Assembly (NCBI GenBank): GCA_046313915.1
Contig: JBKBXX010000095.1
Location: 1 to 12,212, forward strand
Direction of reading: 5' to 3'
DNA: 12,212 bases
From: CAKKQX01 sp046313915
Lineage (GTDB): Bacteria; Pseudomonadota; Gammaproteobacteria; Burkholderiales; SG8-41
The position numbers were made by a program, and so were the translations under genes. This document shows, in pieces, positions 1 to 7,309 of this stretch; position 1 is the first letter of the stretch, and each line of letters begins with the position of its first letter. The notes beneath the pieces were generated by a model, which had not been told where the DNA came from, did not search any database, and worked only from the letters and a program-made list of their open reading frames with translations.

Positions 1-1138
1 TGCCCCGTTCATCGGTCGAAACGATGGAGTAGTTGGCGCTGTCGAGGATGGCGCGCTGCACCAGCGTGGTCTGGCGCAACTCGCGGGTCATGTCTTGCGC
101 GATGGCGTGGGCGTGGTCGCGCGAGGCCGTGAGCGCCCGCAGGACGACGAACAGCAGCATGCTCAGAACCAGGCCGGTGACGAGCACCAGCCGTGATCTG
201 CCGGAATCGATCATTATTTCGAACGGCTGGCGGCTTGCCACGCGCAGCAGCCATGGACGGCCATGGGCATTGATAGCCGTTGTCGAGCTCATCAGCGGAG
301 TGGCGCCGGGGGCCAGGCCGAAAGCGTGGTCGGAGCTGTAGAGCCGGGACGCATCAGTTTCCTCTCCGTCATAAAGAGCAACGCTCACATCCAGATTGTT
401 CCTGTCGAGAACGCCTTCCATCAGCGCATCGACGTGAAACCGGATGAAAACATAACCGTGGATTGCGGCACGTCGTTGCGCGACGGTCGCAACGTCCGCA
501 CCGCTGCCGTATACCGGCAGATACATCAGAAAAGCGGGGCGGGAGGCGCTCTCGCCGGCCTCGAGGAATACCTTGCCGGAAATCGCGATCGCGGCATTGT
601 CCCGCGCGCGCTCCATGGCAGCGCGACGTTGCGGTTCGGAATTGGCATCGTAGCCCAGGCCACGCCGACCGGATATCTCGGAGGGCTCGAGCAGCACGAT
701 TGCCGCATAGACATCGCGGTGTCCTGCGGGTGCAATAGCGTAATCGGGAAACCCTTCGGTCCGCATCTTGCGGATGTGATCTTCCTTGTCGCGGTGTGAA
801 ACAAGTTGCACGTAACCGAGACCCTGGACGCCGGGAAGATGCTGGTCGAGGCGCAGACCGGCGTAATAGCGCTGCCATTTTCCGCGGTCGATGTCGGTGG
901 CGGCGAGCAGGCCCGCGCTGCCGCGCAACACCTGCTCATAAGCCTCGAGCCGGCGAGCGAGGTTGAAGGCAATCTCCTGCTTGCGGGACTCGAACTGCTG
1001 CCGTGCCTCGGTGGCGACGTGCTTTTCGGTGCCGTCCCATGCCGCAAGCGTGATACACGAGGCGATGGCGAAAGCGATCCAGGCACCGCCGTTGCCGCTG
1101 ATCGCGGTGGCGGCGCGGGAAAGGAAGGGGGCAGCCAT
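1..1138 (-). CDS. CHASE-domain membrane sensor protein, N-terminal part (runs off left edge)
   Basis: The minus-strand frame opening at ATG 1138-1136 stays open to base 1, giving 379 residues. Seen: a hydrophobic segment at about residues 19-34, a periplasmic-type region of about 280 residues, and a second membrane segment at about 315-335. A linker and the start of a PAS domain follow (ILDSANYSIVSTDERG, about 364-379). Residues 64-82 (LEAYEQVLRGSAGLLAATD) and 186-230 (ISGKV, FLMYLPVY, QRRAAIHGYV) match the same blocks of the CHASE histidine kinase at 1360-3912, so the loop is a CHASE sensor domain. CHASE domains bind small extracellular ligands and sit on histidine kinases, diguanylate cyclases or GGDEF-EAL proteins; the output module here is beyond the edge. 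No earlier ATG lies in frame nearby, and only a weak AGGA is seen upstream. It is separated from the preceding gene by a terminator and probably has its own promoter. Confidence 0.85.
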   Translation of the reverse strand, partial: MAAPFLSRAATAISGNGGAWIAFAIASCITLAAWDGTEKHVATEARQQFESRKQEIAFNLARRLEAYEQVLRGSAGLLAATDIDRGKWQRYYAGLRLDQHLPGVQGLGYVQLVSHRDKEDHIRKMRTEGFPDYAIAPAGHRDVYAAIVLLEPSEISGRRGLGYDANSEPQRRAAMERARDNAAIAISGKVFLEAGESASRPAFLMYLPVYGSGADVATVAQRRAAIHGYVFIRFHVDALMEGVLDRNNLDVSVALYDGEETDASRLYSSDHAFGLAPGATPLMSSTTAINAHGRPWLLRVASRQPFEIMIDSGRSRLVLVTGLVLSMLLFVVLRALTASRDHAHAIAQDMTRELRQTTLVQRAILDSANYSIVSTDERG

Positions 1139-1210
1139 GAGCGAGGGGTCCTGGATTTTTATGCAAGAGAATTTACGGCGTTTGCGCGGGCGACTTGAGC
1201 GGCAGGCGCG

Positions 1211-1251
1211 ATCATAATGTAACATATTGTTTATAAATAATTTATTTTCAA
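1211..1251 (-). promoter_or_regulatory. AT-rich putative promoter/IHF-like region of the CHASE sensor gene
   Basis: Read on the minus strand, this tract contains TTGAAA (1251-1246) as a possible -35. Several AT-rich -10 candidates follow, such as TATGTT at 1226-1221 (19-base spacing), but none is a good match at ideal spacing. The block AACAATATGTTA (about 1231-1220) fits the IHF consensus WATCAANNNNTTR with one mismatch. The same words occur upstream of nasA around 8000-8030. The tract lies about 75-110 bases before the start codon. It is a regulatory region by composition and position; the exact promoter is not resolved. Confidence 0.4.
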
Positions 1252-1310
1252 TGCCACAGTATCCGGCGCGGCGTTGTGGCGCGACCGCGCGTGGCAACAC
1301 GGCTGTTTGG

Positions 1311-1357
1311 AAAAAAACGGAAGCCGCAGGACGGGCGGCGCCCGCGGTTTGCGGCTT
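1311..1357 (-). terminator. Rho-independent terminator after the histidine kinase gene
   Basis: In minus-strand sense an 8-base stem, AAGCCGCA (1357-1350 arm) pairing with TGCGGCTT (1328-1321 arm), closes an inner perfect hairpin CGGGC-GCC-GCCCG (1344-1332). It is followed by CCG and a run of seven T (1317-1311). It starts only two bases after the TAG stop of the kinase gene (1362-1360). This is a strong intrinsic terminator and marks the end of the five-gene operon. Confidence 0.88.
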
Positions 1358-1359
1358 TG

Positions 1360-3912
1360 CTACGCGTCCGCGGTTTGCGGTGCGAGCGGCAGGTCGAAAT
1401 AAAAGGTTGCACCCTGTCCCGGCGCCGACTCGAAGCCGATGCTACCGTTCATTTTTTCGACGATCACCTTGCAGATCGAAAGGCCGAGGCCGGTACCTCC
1501 CCTTTGGCGCGTGTCGGAACCGTCGGCCTGGGCGAACTTCTGGAAAATGCGGTCGCGAAAATCGCTCGGCACACCGGGGCCGTGATCGCGTATCGCGAAG
1601 CGCACCGTCGAATCGCGCACCGCGGCGGAGATTTCGACCGCCATGCCCGCAGGAGAGAATTTCGCCGCGTTGGACAGCAGATTGGTCAGCACCTGGATCA
1701 GCCGTTCGACATCGGCGCGGACCCTGGCTGTCGGCAGGGGTTTTTGCAACTGCAATTGCACGTCCAGCCGCTCGGCGTAGGCGGTATTGAGGCGTACTGC
1801 CTTTTCGAGGACGGCGGCGACATCGACAGGCTCGATGCGGAATTCCATCTGCCCGGATTCGATTTTTTCGAGATAAAGGAAATCGTTGATGAGAGACGCC
1901 AGCCGTTCGCTGTTCTGGTAGGCCATGTCGAGAAACATCGCCGATTCCCCGGACAGTGCGCGGCTGTCCTCCCGCATCAGGCTCAACGCGCCGATGATGC
2001 CGGTGAGCGGCGTGCGCAGCTCATGGCTGACGGTGGCGATGAATTCGTTCTTGAGGCGGTCGATCTCCTTGCTGGCGCTGATGTCGGCGTTGGTGCCGGT
2101 GATGCGCAGCGCGTGCCCGCTGCCATCCCTTTGCGCCACCTTGGCGCGGCTCAGTATCCATTTCCATTCGCCGTTGCGGCATCTGACGCGATGTTCGACC
2201 TGGTAGTAGCGGATGGCGCCTTTCAACACTTCGCGGAGCTTTTGCTGCAGGGCCGGCAGATCTTCGGGATGCACCAGCGCCTGCAATTCCTCGATGGTCG
2301 TCACCGTGGGCCGGCGCTCGCCGCCGACGATCTCCTGCCAGCGCTCGCTCAGATGGACCCGCCCGCTGCCGAGATCCCAGTCGAACAGCGCGAGGTTCGA
2401 TCCTTCGAGCGCCAGACTCAGCTGCTCGCGGCTTTCGCGCAGCGCTTCCATGCTTTCCCGGTGCCGGGTGATGTCTTCCACGCTGCCGGTATAGCCGAGC
2501 AGCTTGCCCTCCTCGCGGATCGCCGCTGCCTTGACGCTCACCCAGATCACGCTGCCGTCGGGGCGCAGGAAGCGGTGCGTGCTTTCGTAGGGCCGGTGGT
2601 TGCAGACTGCATCGTTCCATTGTCCGAGCACGCGTTCACGGTCGTCGGGGTGGACGGCCCGTGTCCAGCCGTGACCCAATGCCTGCATGATCGACAGGCC
2701 CGAAATGGTTTCGTAGGCACGGTTGACATAGACGCAGTTACCCGCAGTATCGATGCGAAAAATGCCGAGCGGCGAGGCGTCGTTCATGGCTTCGAGCTCC
2801 GCCTGCCGCGCGCGCGCTTCGGCGCTCATCGAGCGGGCGAGCCGCAGCGCCCGTTGCCGCGTTTGCCACAGCGACCAGATCACGGCAAAAAACAGCAGGT
2901 CGAGCGCGATGCCGCCGTAGAGCACGAGCCGCGGCTTGTCCTTTTCCACCGTGTCCTCGAAAGCCGGCAGCGAGGCCATGCGCAGCGTCCACGGATGGTC
3001 GCGGAAGACGATGCTGACGGCTGCCCTGAACAGCGGTTCCGCACGCCGCCGCTCGCCGCCGCGGTCACGCAAACTGTCGTAGAGCAACGCCGCCGCGCCG
3101 GTGCCGGCGCCGTCGTATATGGCGAGTGCGATTCCTTGTTCGTGTTCGTCGGCGAGGATGCCACGGATCAGGTCGTCCATGCGAAACGCGCCATAGACAT
3201 AGCCCGTCAGGGCGCTGCGGCGCTGCTCGACACTGGCGAGGTCGCGGCCTTTGCGGTAGACCGGGATGTACATCAGGAAACCGTGCTGCACGGCGCTGTC
3301 CGTTTCCTGCGTCAGGGTCACCTTGCCGGAAAGCGCTGTTTTGCCGCTGTCGCGCGCCTGATCCATGGCGGCGCGGCGCACCGCTTCCGAGTACATGTCA
3401 AAGCCGAAGGCCCGCAGATTGCGGCCGAGAAACGGCTCGAGAAAAACCACGGGCACATACTCGTCGCGCCGTCCGTCGGGGCGGATGTCATAAGCGGGGA
3501 AGCCTTCCGCGCGTATCGTTTGAACATGCGTTTGCCGTTCCTCGTGCGGTACGCGCTGCCCGAATCCGATTCCCTGGATGCCGGGATAGCGTGTGTCGAT
3601 GCCGAGGTTCTCGAAGTATGCGCGCCAGTCGCTGCGCCTGACATTGTCCGACGCGGCGAAGAGTCCCGCTGCGCCACGCAGAACCTGCTCGTAGGCGAGC
3701 AGACGGCCCTTGATCGCTTCGGCCATCTGCCCCGTCCGTACCTCGAAACGGCTGCGCGCATCCTGGTTTGCGGCATCAAGCGCGGTGCGCCATGCGAAAA
3801 AGGTCAGCGCAACGGGAAGCAGTACCGCAACGGCGATTACCAGGGGATCGTAGGGCCGGCCCCGGGGGCGGAAGATTTCCAGTGCACGTTTCACGATGGC
3901 AGGTGGCTGCAT
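1360..3912 (-). CDS. CHASE-PAS-PAS membrane sensor histidine kinase
   Basis: An 850-residue protein, complete. Order seen: membrane segment about 24-41; periplasmic CHASE domain about 65-300; membrane segment about 329-349; short helical linker; PAS about 372-485 (GIFRIDTAGNCVYVN, HPDD at 421-424); PAS of the PAS_3 type about 495-615 (HPED, NGEWKWILSR); HisKA with the H-box VSHELRTPL and phospho-acceptor His630; then the HATPase_c domain with N-box NLLSNAAKFSP (744-754), G1 box DHGPGVP (776-782) and G2 box GGTGLGLSI (805-813). All catalytic boxes are intact, so it should autophosphorylate at His630. There is no fused receiver; the stand-alone REC gene at the head of the same operon is the likely partner. 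It starts 19 bases after the glycosyltransferase stop with no clear Shine-Dalgarno sequence, which suggests coupled translation. It is last in the operon and followed by an intrinsic terminator. The ligand is unknown. Confidence 0.95.
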   Translation of the reverse strand: MQPPAIVKRALEIFRPRGRPYDPLVIAVAVLLPVALTFFAWRTALDAANQDARSRFEVRTGQMAEAIKGRLLAYEQVLRGAAGLFAASDNVRRSDWRAYFENLGIDTRYPGIQGIGFGQRVPHEERQTHVQTIRAEGFPAYDIRPDGRRDEYVPVVFLEPFLGRNLRAFGFDMYSEAVRRAAMDQARDSGKTALSGKVTLTQETDSAVQHGFLMYIPVYRKGRDLASVEQRRSALTGYVYGAFRMDDLIRGILADEHEQGIALAIYDGAGTGAAALLYDSLRDRGGERRRAEPLFRAAVSIVFRDHPWTLRMASLPAFEDTVEKDKPRLVLYGGIALDLLFFAVIWSLWQTRQRALRLARSMSAEARARQAELEAMNDASPLGIFRIDTAGNCVYVNRAYETISGLSIMQALGHGWTRAVHPDDRERVLGQWNDAVCNHRPYESTHRFLRPDGSVIWVSVKAAAIREEGKLLGYTGSVEDITRHRESMEALRESREQLSLALEGSNLALFDWDLGSGRVHLSERWQEIVGGERRPTVTTIEELQALVHPEDLPALQQKLREVLKGAIRYYQVEHRVRCRNGEWKWILSRAKVAQRDGSGHALRITGTNADISASKEIDRLKNEFIATVSHELRTPLTGIIGALSLMREDSRALSGESAMFLDMAYQNSERLASLINDFLYLEKIESGQMEFRIEPVDVAAVLEKAVRLNTAYAERLDVQLQLQKPLPTARVRADVERLIQVLTNLLSNAAKFSPAGMAVEISAAVRDSTVRFAIRDHGPGVPSDFRDRIFQKFAQADGSDTRQRGGTGLGLSICKVIVEKMNGSIGFESAPGQGATFYFDLPLAPQTADA

Positions 3913-3931
3913 GTTTCGCTGGTTGCCGTGA

Positions 3932-5341
3932 TCATTTTTCGCTTTGCCAGCCTGCGGTGCGCGTCATTGCGCCCCAGGCTCCCTTCGAACCGAACATCCA
4001 GTGCATGAATCCCCATAGCCGCCACAGCGAGTTGAGCTGGCGATAGCCGAGATTTTCCACGATCACCATGACCCATAGTATGGCAAGCTGGTGCAGTTTG
4101 GGATAGATATGGAACGAGAGCTCCTCAAGCAGCAGCGCGCTCACCGACAGGATGAGACCGAAGCCGAAAACGACGATCATGAAGGTGACGAAAGCTTCGC
4201 CGGAAACCACGCCGAACATGAAGCCGGCAACCATGAAGATGTAGCCGACGACCTCGATCAACGGGCCCAGCCACTCGAACAGTGCCATGAAGGGAAAGGC
4301 GATCCAGCCTGGTGCGCCGCCGCGCGGATGGCACAGCAGCTTCAGGTTCGAACTCAGGCTTTCGCACAAGCCACGCTGCCAGCGCACGCGCTGGTTCTTG
4401 AGTACGCGCAGCGACTCGGGAACCTCGGTCCAGCAGATCGGATCGGGCACGAAGGTGATGCGGTAGGGCAGGCGCCGCAGGCGGTGCCAGCGGTGCAGGC
4501 GTACCACCAGTTCCATGTCTTCGCCGACGGTATCGGAACGGTAGCCGCCGACCGTGATCACGGATTCCTTGCGGAACACGCCGAACGCGCCGGAGATGAT
4601 GAGCACCGCGTTGAGCGGCGACCAGCCCAGTCTGCCGAACAGAAAGGCGCGCAGGTATTCGACGATCTGCAGCAGGGCCAGCAGATTCGCGGGCAGGCCG
4701 ACACCCACCAGGAAACCGCCGCTCACCTGGCAGCCGTTGGCAACGCGCACGGTGCCGCCGGAGGCAATGGTGAGCGGGTTTTCGAGGAAAGGTTCGATCA
4801 CGCGCTTGAGGCTTTCGCGCTCGAGAACGGAATCCGCGTCCACGCTGCAAAACAAGGGGTAGCGTGCGAGATTGATGCCGGCGTTGAGCGCGTCGGCCTT
4901 GCCGCCGTTTTCCTTGTCGATCACGCGCAGGCCCGGATGCGTGGTCGAGCGATACACGGCCCGCACCGGCTGGGTGCCGAGGCGCTGCCAGCGAGCTTCG
5001 GGAAACGGCACCAGTGCGAATTCGCGTTGCAGCACCGCGAGCGTGCCGTCTTTCGAGCCGTCGTTGATGACGATGATCTCGAATTCCGGGTAATCGAGTT
5101 GCAGCATCGAGCGTACCGAAGAGGCGATGGTCGCTTCTTCATTGTAGGCCGGGACCAGCATCGATACCGGGGGTTCGAAGCCGGAATAGCTGCGCGGCAG
5201 GTCGTCGAGGCTGTGCTCTTCCACATAGCGTCTGAGATTGCCCAGCGACAGCAGCGTGAGCATGATGTAGCCGCTGTTGATGCCGATGAAATACAGCAGA
5301 AACAGCCATTGCGTTGCGATGATCCAGTCCGCGGTATTCAT
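3932..5341 (-). CDS. GT2-family processive-type membrane glycosyltransferase (polysaccharide synthase)
   Basis: A 469-residue inner-membrane enzyme. Seen: an N-terminal membrane segment about 8-32 and a cytoplasmic GT-A domain about 57-325 with the nucleotide-sugar aspartate in VINDGS (D94), NGGKADALNAG (145-155), the metal-binding DAD (168-170), the catalytic-base motif GED (273-275) and QRVRW (317-321). Hydrophobic C-terminal segments follow between about 345 and 435. The D,D,D,QxxRW set marks processive synthases such as cellulose, poly-GlcNAc (PgaC) and hyaluronan synthases, which polymerise and extrude a glycan through their own membrane channel. The sugar donor cannot be read from sequence, and no PilZ domain is visible. 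The start is set at ATG 5341 because that ATGA overlaps the stop of the HEAT gene and the protein begins directly with the membrane segment. A frame extension to 5482 adds only basic, low-complexity sequence that overlaps the HEAT gene. In E. coli yaiO also lies next to a GT2 gene (yaiP), which supports the link with the barrel gene in this operon. Confidence 0.92.
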   Translation of the reverse strand: MNTADWIIATQWLFLLYFIGINSGYIMLTLLSLGNLRRYVEEHSLDDLPRSYSGFEPPVSMLVPAYNEEATIASSVRSMLQLDYPEFEIIVINDGSKDGTLAVLQREFALVPFPEARWQRLGTQPVRAVYRSTTHPGLRVIDKENGGKADALNAGINLARYPLFCSVDADSVLERESLKRVIEPFLENPLTIASGGTVRVANGCQVSGGFLVGVGLPANLLALLQIVEYLRAFLFGRLGWSPLNAVLIISGAFGVFRKESVITVGGYRSDTVGEDMELVVRLHRWHRLRRLPYRITFVPDPICWTEVPESLRVLKNQRVRWQRGLCESLSSNLKLLCHPRGGAPGWIAFPFMALFEWLGPLIEVVGYIFMVAGFMFGVVSGEAFVTFMIVVFGFGLILSVSALLLEELSFHIYPKLHQLAILWVMVIVENLGYRQLNSLWRLWGFMHWMFGSKGAWGAMTRTAGWQSEK

Positions 5342-6468
5342 GTAGATTGCTTTTCGGCGATGACCTGGCCGAGCATGTCGGCGGCGAAGCGGTCGGGCAG
5401 CACGGCGCGGATTTTCTGCAGTTCGTCGATCCTGACGAAAGGCAGCGCCACCAGCGCACGCGCGGCATGATAGCGCACCCACCAGCTCGGATCACCGAGC
5501 ATGTCAACCAGCAGCTTGCGGTCTTCCGGCATGCCGATGCGGCCGAGCGCGCGGGTCGCGCCGAGGCGGACGATCCACGAGGGATGGGCAGTGTAACGGC
5601 GCGCGAGGCCGATGTCGCGCGGGTCGTTCATCAGCCGCAGGCAGGCCGCGATCACGCGCTCGTCGCTCGCACCCTGCAAAATGCGCCGCACCGCCGGCAC
5701 CACGCGCTCCGCGTGTGCGACTTCGAGAAGGCGCAGCAGACGTATCAGTTCCGCCGTGGCGTTTTGCGCCGCCGCGGTTTCGGCCGCGCTGATGAGCGGC
5801 AGCGTGATGCGGTCGGGGCCGATTTCTTCCAGGATGGCCGCGACTTTTGCGAGCGGCCAGTCTTCGCGTTTGCCGATCAGCGCAGCGAGCCATGTCAGCG
5901 TCGTCGCGGCATCGATTTTGAGCAAGGCACGCATCGCGGCAAGCGACAGCAGCGGCGACGGATCATCGACCAGCAGCCGCAGCTCGTGCCAGCGGGTCTT
6001 GTCACGCAGATGTCCGAGGCTGGTCACCGCGATCAGGCGCAGCCGCACGCTCCGTTCCAGAATCATGTCGCGCGCCACGGCATCCATGCCGGTCGCGGCT
6101 GCCAGCAGATTGAGGTTGTGTGAGGCCTGGCCTCGCAGCGATTCGTGGTAATGATTCCACAGCCTGAGAAAAATGTAGCGATCGGCGGTCGCGACCGGCG
6201 GCAGCTGCTCGGGTACACTGTCTATGCACTGGATGAACAGCGGTCGCCAGCACGCGATGAAACGCTGCTCGCGGCGCTGACGGAATACCAGACGGACGCG
6301 CAGCGCGAATACCGCCGCCAGCATGAGCAGCGCGATGACGATGGCACCGATGCCGGTCCAGAATGCCAGCGCCAGCAGCGGATCGGAAGGCAACGGCACG
6401 ACGCCGGAGATTTCCGGCGGCAGCAAGGAAAGGCCTGCTTGTGAATCAGAAACTATGGCGGATGCCAA
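5338..6468 (-). CDS. Membrane-anchored HEAT-repeat protein
   Basis: A 376-residue protein with a single membrane segment at about 34-57, followed at once by a very basic stretch (RVRLVFRQRREQR, 57-69) and then an all-helical region to the end. Repeat units of HEAT type are visible at about 142-154, 169-185, 295-312 (HPSWIVRLGATRALGRIG) and 326-342 (DPSWWVRYHAARALVAL). The positive charges after the membrane segment predict a cytoplasmic HEAT domain, so it is probably a scaffold or regulator on the inner face of the membrane rather than a periplasmic bridge. The start is TTG 6468 with AGGGA seven bases upstream; it overlaps the YaiO gene by 23 bases. Its stop overlaps the glycosyltransferase start (ATGA), so the two products are translationally coupled and plausibly interact. 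HEAT repeats are protein-interaction surfaces; the exact function is not known to me. I see no catalytic motif. Confidence 0.82.
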   Translation of the reverse strand: MASAIVSDSQAGLSLLPPEISGVVPLPSDPLLALAFWTGIGAIVIALLMLAAVFALRVRLVFRQRREQRFIACWRPLFIQCIDSVPEQLPPVATADRYIFLRLWNHYHESLRGQASHNLNLLAAATGMDAVARDMILERSVRLRLIAVTSLGHLRDKTRWHELRLLVDDPSPLLSLAAMRALLKIDAATTLTWLAALIGKREDWPLAKVAAILEEIGPDRITLPLISAAETAAAQNATAELIRLLRLLEVAHAERVVPAVRRILQGASDERVIAACLRLMNDPRDIGLARRYTAHPSWIVRLGATRALGRIGMPEDRKLLVDMLGDPSWWVRYHAARALVALPFVRIDELQKIRAVLPDRFAADMLGQVIAEKQST

Positions 6469-7309
6469 GCCGCAGTCCCTGCCGGCGATACAAGGTGCCC
6501 TGTTCCTGGGTGAGCAGATCGTAGGTAAGCGCCCAGTTGGGCGCGAACCAGTGGCGGCCGCTCAACGTCCAGTTCTGCACGTCGCTGGAAATGACGCCGC
6601 GCGGCGGGCCGATGTTCTCCACTTCCCTGCCGGTTGCATACGACAGGCCGATGCTGCTGCGCTCACCATAATGATAGCTCAGCTGGAAACGGTGGCTCGA
6701 GGCCGAAGCAGCCCCTTCCGGGCGGCCGGAATACAGTGTATAGGCGCCGCGGAAATTGCCCCAGTAGCGTTCGGCGAGCAGCGACAACGTGTTGGTGGCG
6801 GCCCGGCTGTAGCCGCTGTGACGCAGACCGAGGCCCACTCCCCAGCCGCCGGGCAGGCTCTTGTGCAGCTGGCCGAACAGCGAATAGCGGGGCAGCACTT
6901 CGTGCGTCGGGCTTGCACTCGCTTCCGCGAGCGCGGTCCAGGTTGTGTCCAGCGGATAATAGAGGCCGCCGGCAGCTTCGGTGTCACTCAGCCCGAAACG
7001 CTCGGTTTCGCGCAGCACGCCGTACAGCACATGGCGGTTGCCGAGCCGGCGAGCCGCTTCGAGATAAGTGCTTTTCCAGTCGGGCAGATTGTTGGAGAGC
7101 GATTCGCGGCTGAAGCCGAACTCGGCTTCGGTGCGCGGCGGTTTCAGGCCCGCTGCCGCCGGCTCGGGCCGCAATACCGACGGCACCGCTTGCGCGAGGA
7201 TCAGGCGCGGCGGCCCGGCAAGCGCGGCGCCGGCGTTGCCGAATTGCAGGCACGCTGCGACGGCGGCCAGCGCTGCGGCCAGAGCGGGCGTGGTTGTCCG
7301 GGGTATCAC
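6446..7309 (-). CDS. YaiO-family outer-membrane beta-barrel protein
   Basis: A 287-residue protein starting at GTG 7309, which overlaps the TGA stop of the response regulator (GTGA). Seen: an N-terminal hydrophobic export signal (about residues 8-32, with possible signal peptidase I cleavage after the AGA/LAG region), a proline-rich linker to about 60, then amphipathic strands rich in Tyr/Trp/Gly to a terminal aromatic (IRHSF) typical of BAM-inserted barrels. The C-terminal block (RFQLSYHYG, GLSYATGREVENIGPP, DVQNWTLSGRHWF) resembles the YaiO outer-membrane family. Its biochemical role is not established to my knowledge; next to a processive GT2 synthase a role in export or anchoring of a glycan is plausible but inferred. 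A frame extension upstream to 7462 would lie inside the REC gene and reads as basic noise before the signal sequence, so it was rejected. VAAC at 17-20 also resembles a lipobox, leaving the processing type open. Confidence 0.85.
   Translation of the reverse strand: MIPRTTTPALAAALAAVAACLQFGNAGAALAGPPRLILAQAVPSVLRPEPAAAGLKPPRTEAEFGFSRESLSNNLPDWKSTYLEAARRLGNRHVLYGVLRETERFGLSDTEAAGGLYYPLDTTWTALAEASASPTHEVLPRYSLFGQLHKSLPGGWGVGLGLRHSGYSRAATNTLSLLAERYWGNFRGAYTLYSGRPEGAASASSHRFQLSYHYGERSSIGLSYATGREVENIGPPRGVISSDVQNWTLSGRHWFAPNWALTYDLLTQEQGTLYRRQGLRLGIRHSF
6476..6480 (-). promoter_or_regulatory. Ribosome binding site supporting a TTG start for the HEAT gene
   Basis: AGGGA on the minus strand lies seven bases before TTG 6468-6466, inside the end of the YaiO coding region. 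No ATG lies between it and the membrane segment; the next starts in frame are TTG at 6426 and GTG at residue 24, each with poorer spacing to any purine-rich tract. This is why the rare TTG was kept as the start. Confidence 0.5.

Larger units (their letters stand above)
1139..1359. other. Intergenic region: terminator of the sensor-kinase operon plus AT-rich upstream region of the CHASE gene
   Basis: This 221-base spacer lies between two minus-strand genes. Its right part is the terminator hairpin of the kinase gene. Its middle (about 1211-1251) is strikingly AT-rich in an otherwise GC-rich sequence and should carry the promoter of the CHASE gene that starts at 1138. I see no credible gene in it. 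Confidence 0.7.

Noticed and set aside
1276..4008. A 910-codon open frame on the plus strand opposite the histidine kinase
   Set aside because: It is longer than the kinase gene but its translation has no recognisable domain and is rich in Arg/Ala/His/Asp/Gln typical of antisense frames in high-GC genes, while the minus strand encodes a full CHASE-PAS-PAS-HisKA-HATPase protein. It also runs through the terminator.
4091..5470. Long plus-strand open frame (459 codons) opposite the glycosyltransferase
   Set aside because: Composition is that of an antisense shadow; the minus strand carries all GT2 motifs in order.
5342..5482. N-terminal extension of the glycosyltransferase to a start at 5482
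   Set aside because: The added 47 residues are basic and low-complexity and lie inside the HEAT gene; ATG 5341 gives an ATGA junction and a normal start before the first membrane segment.
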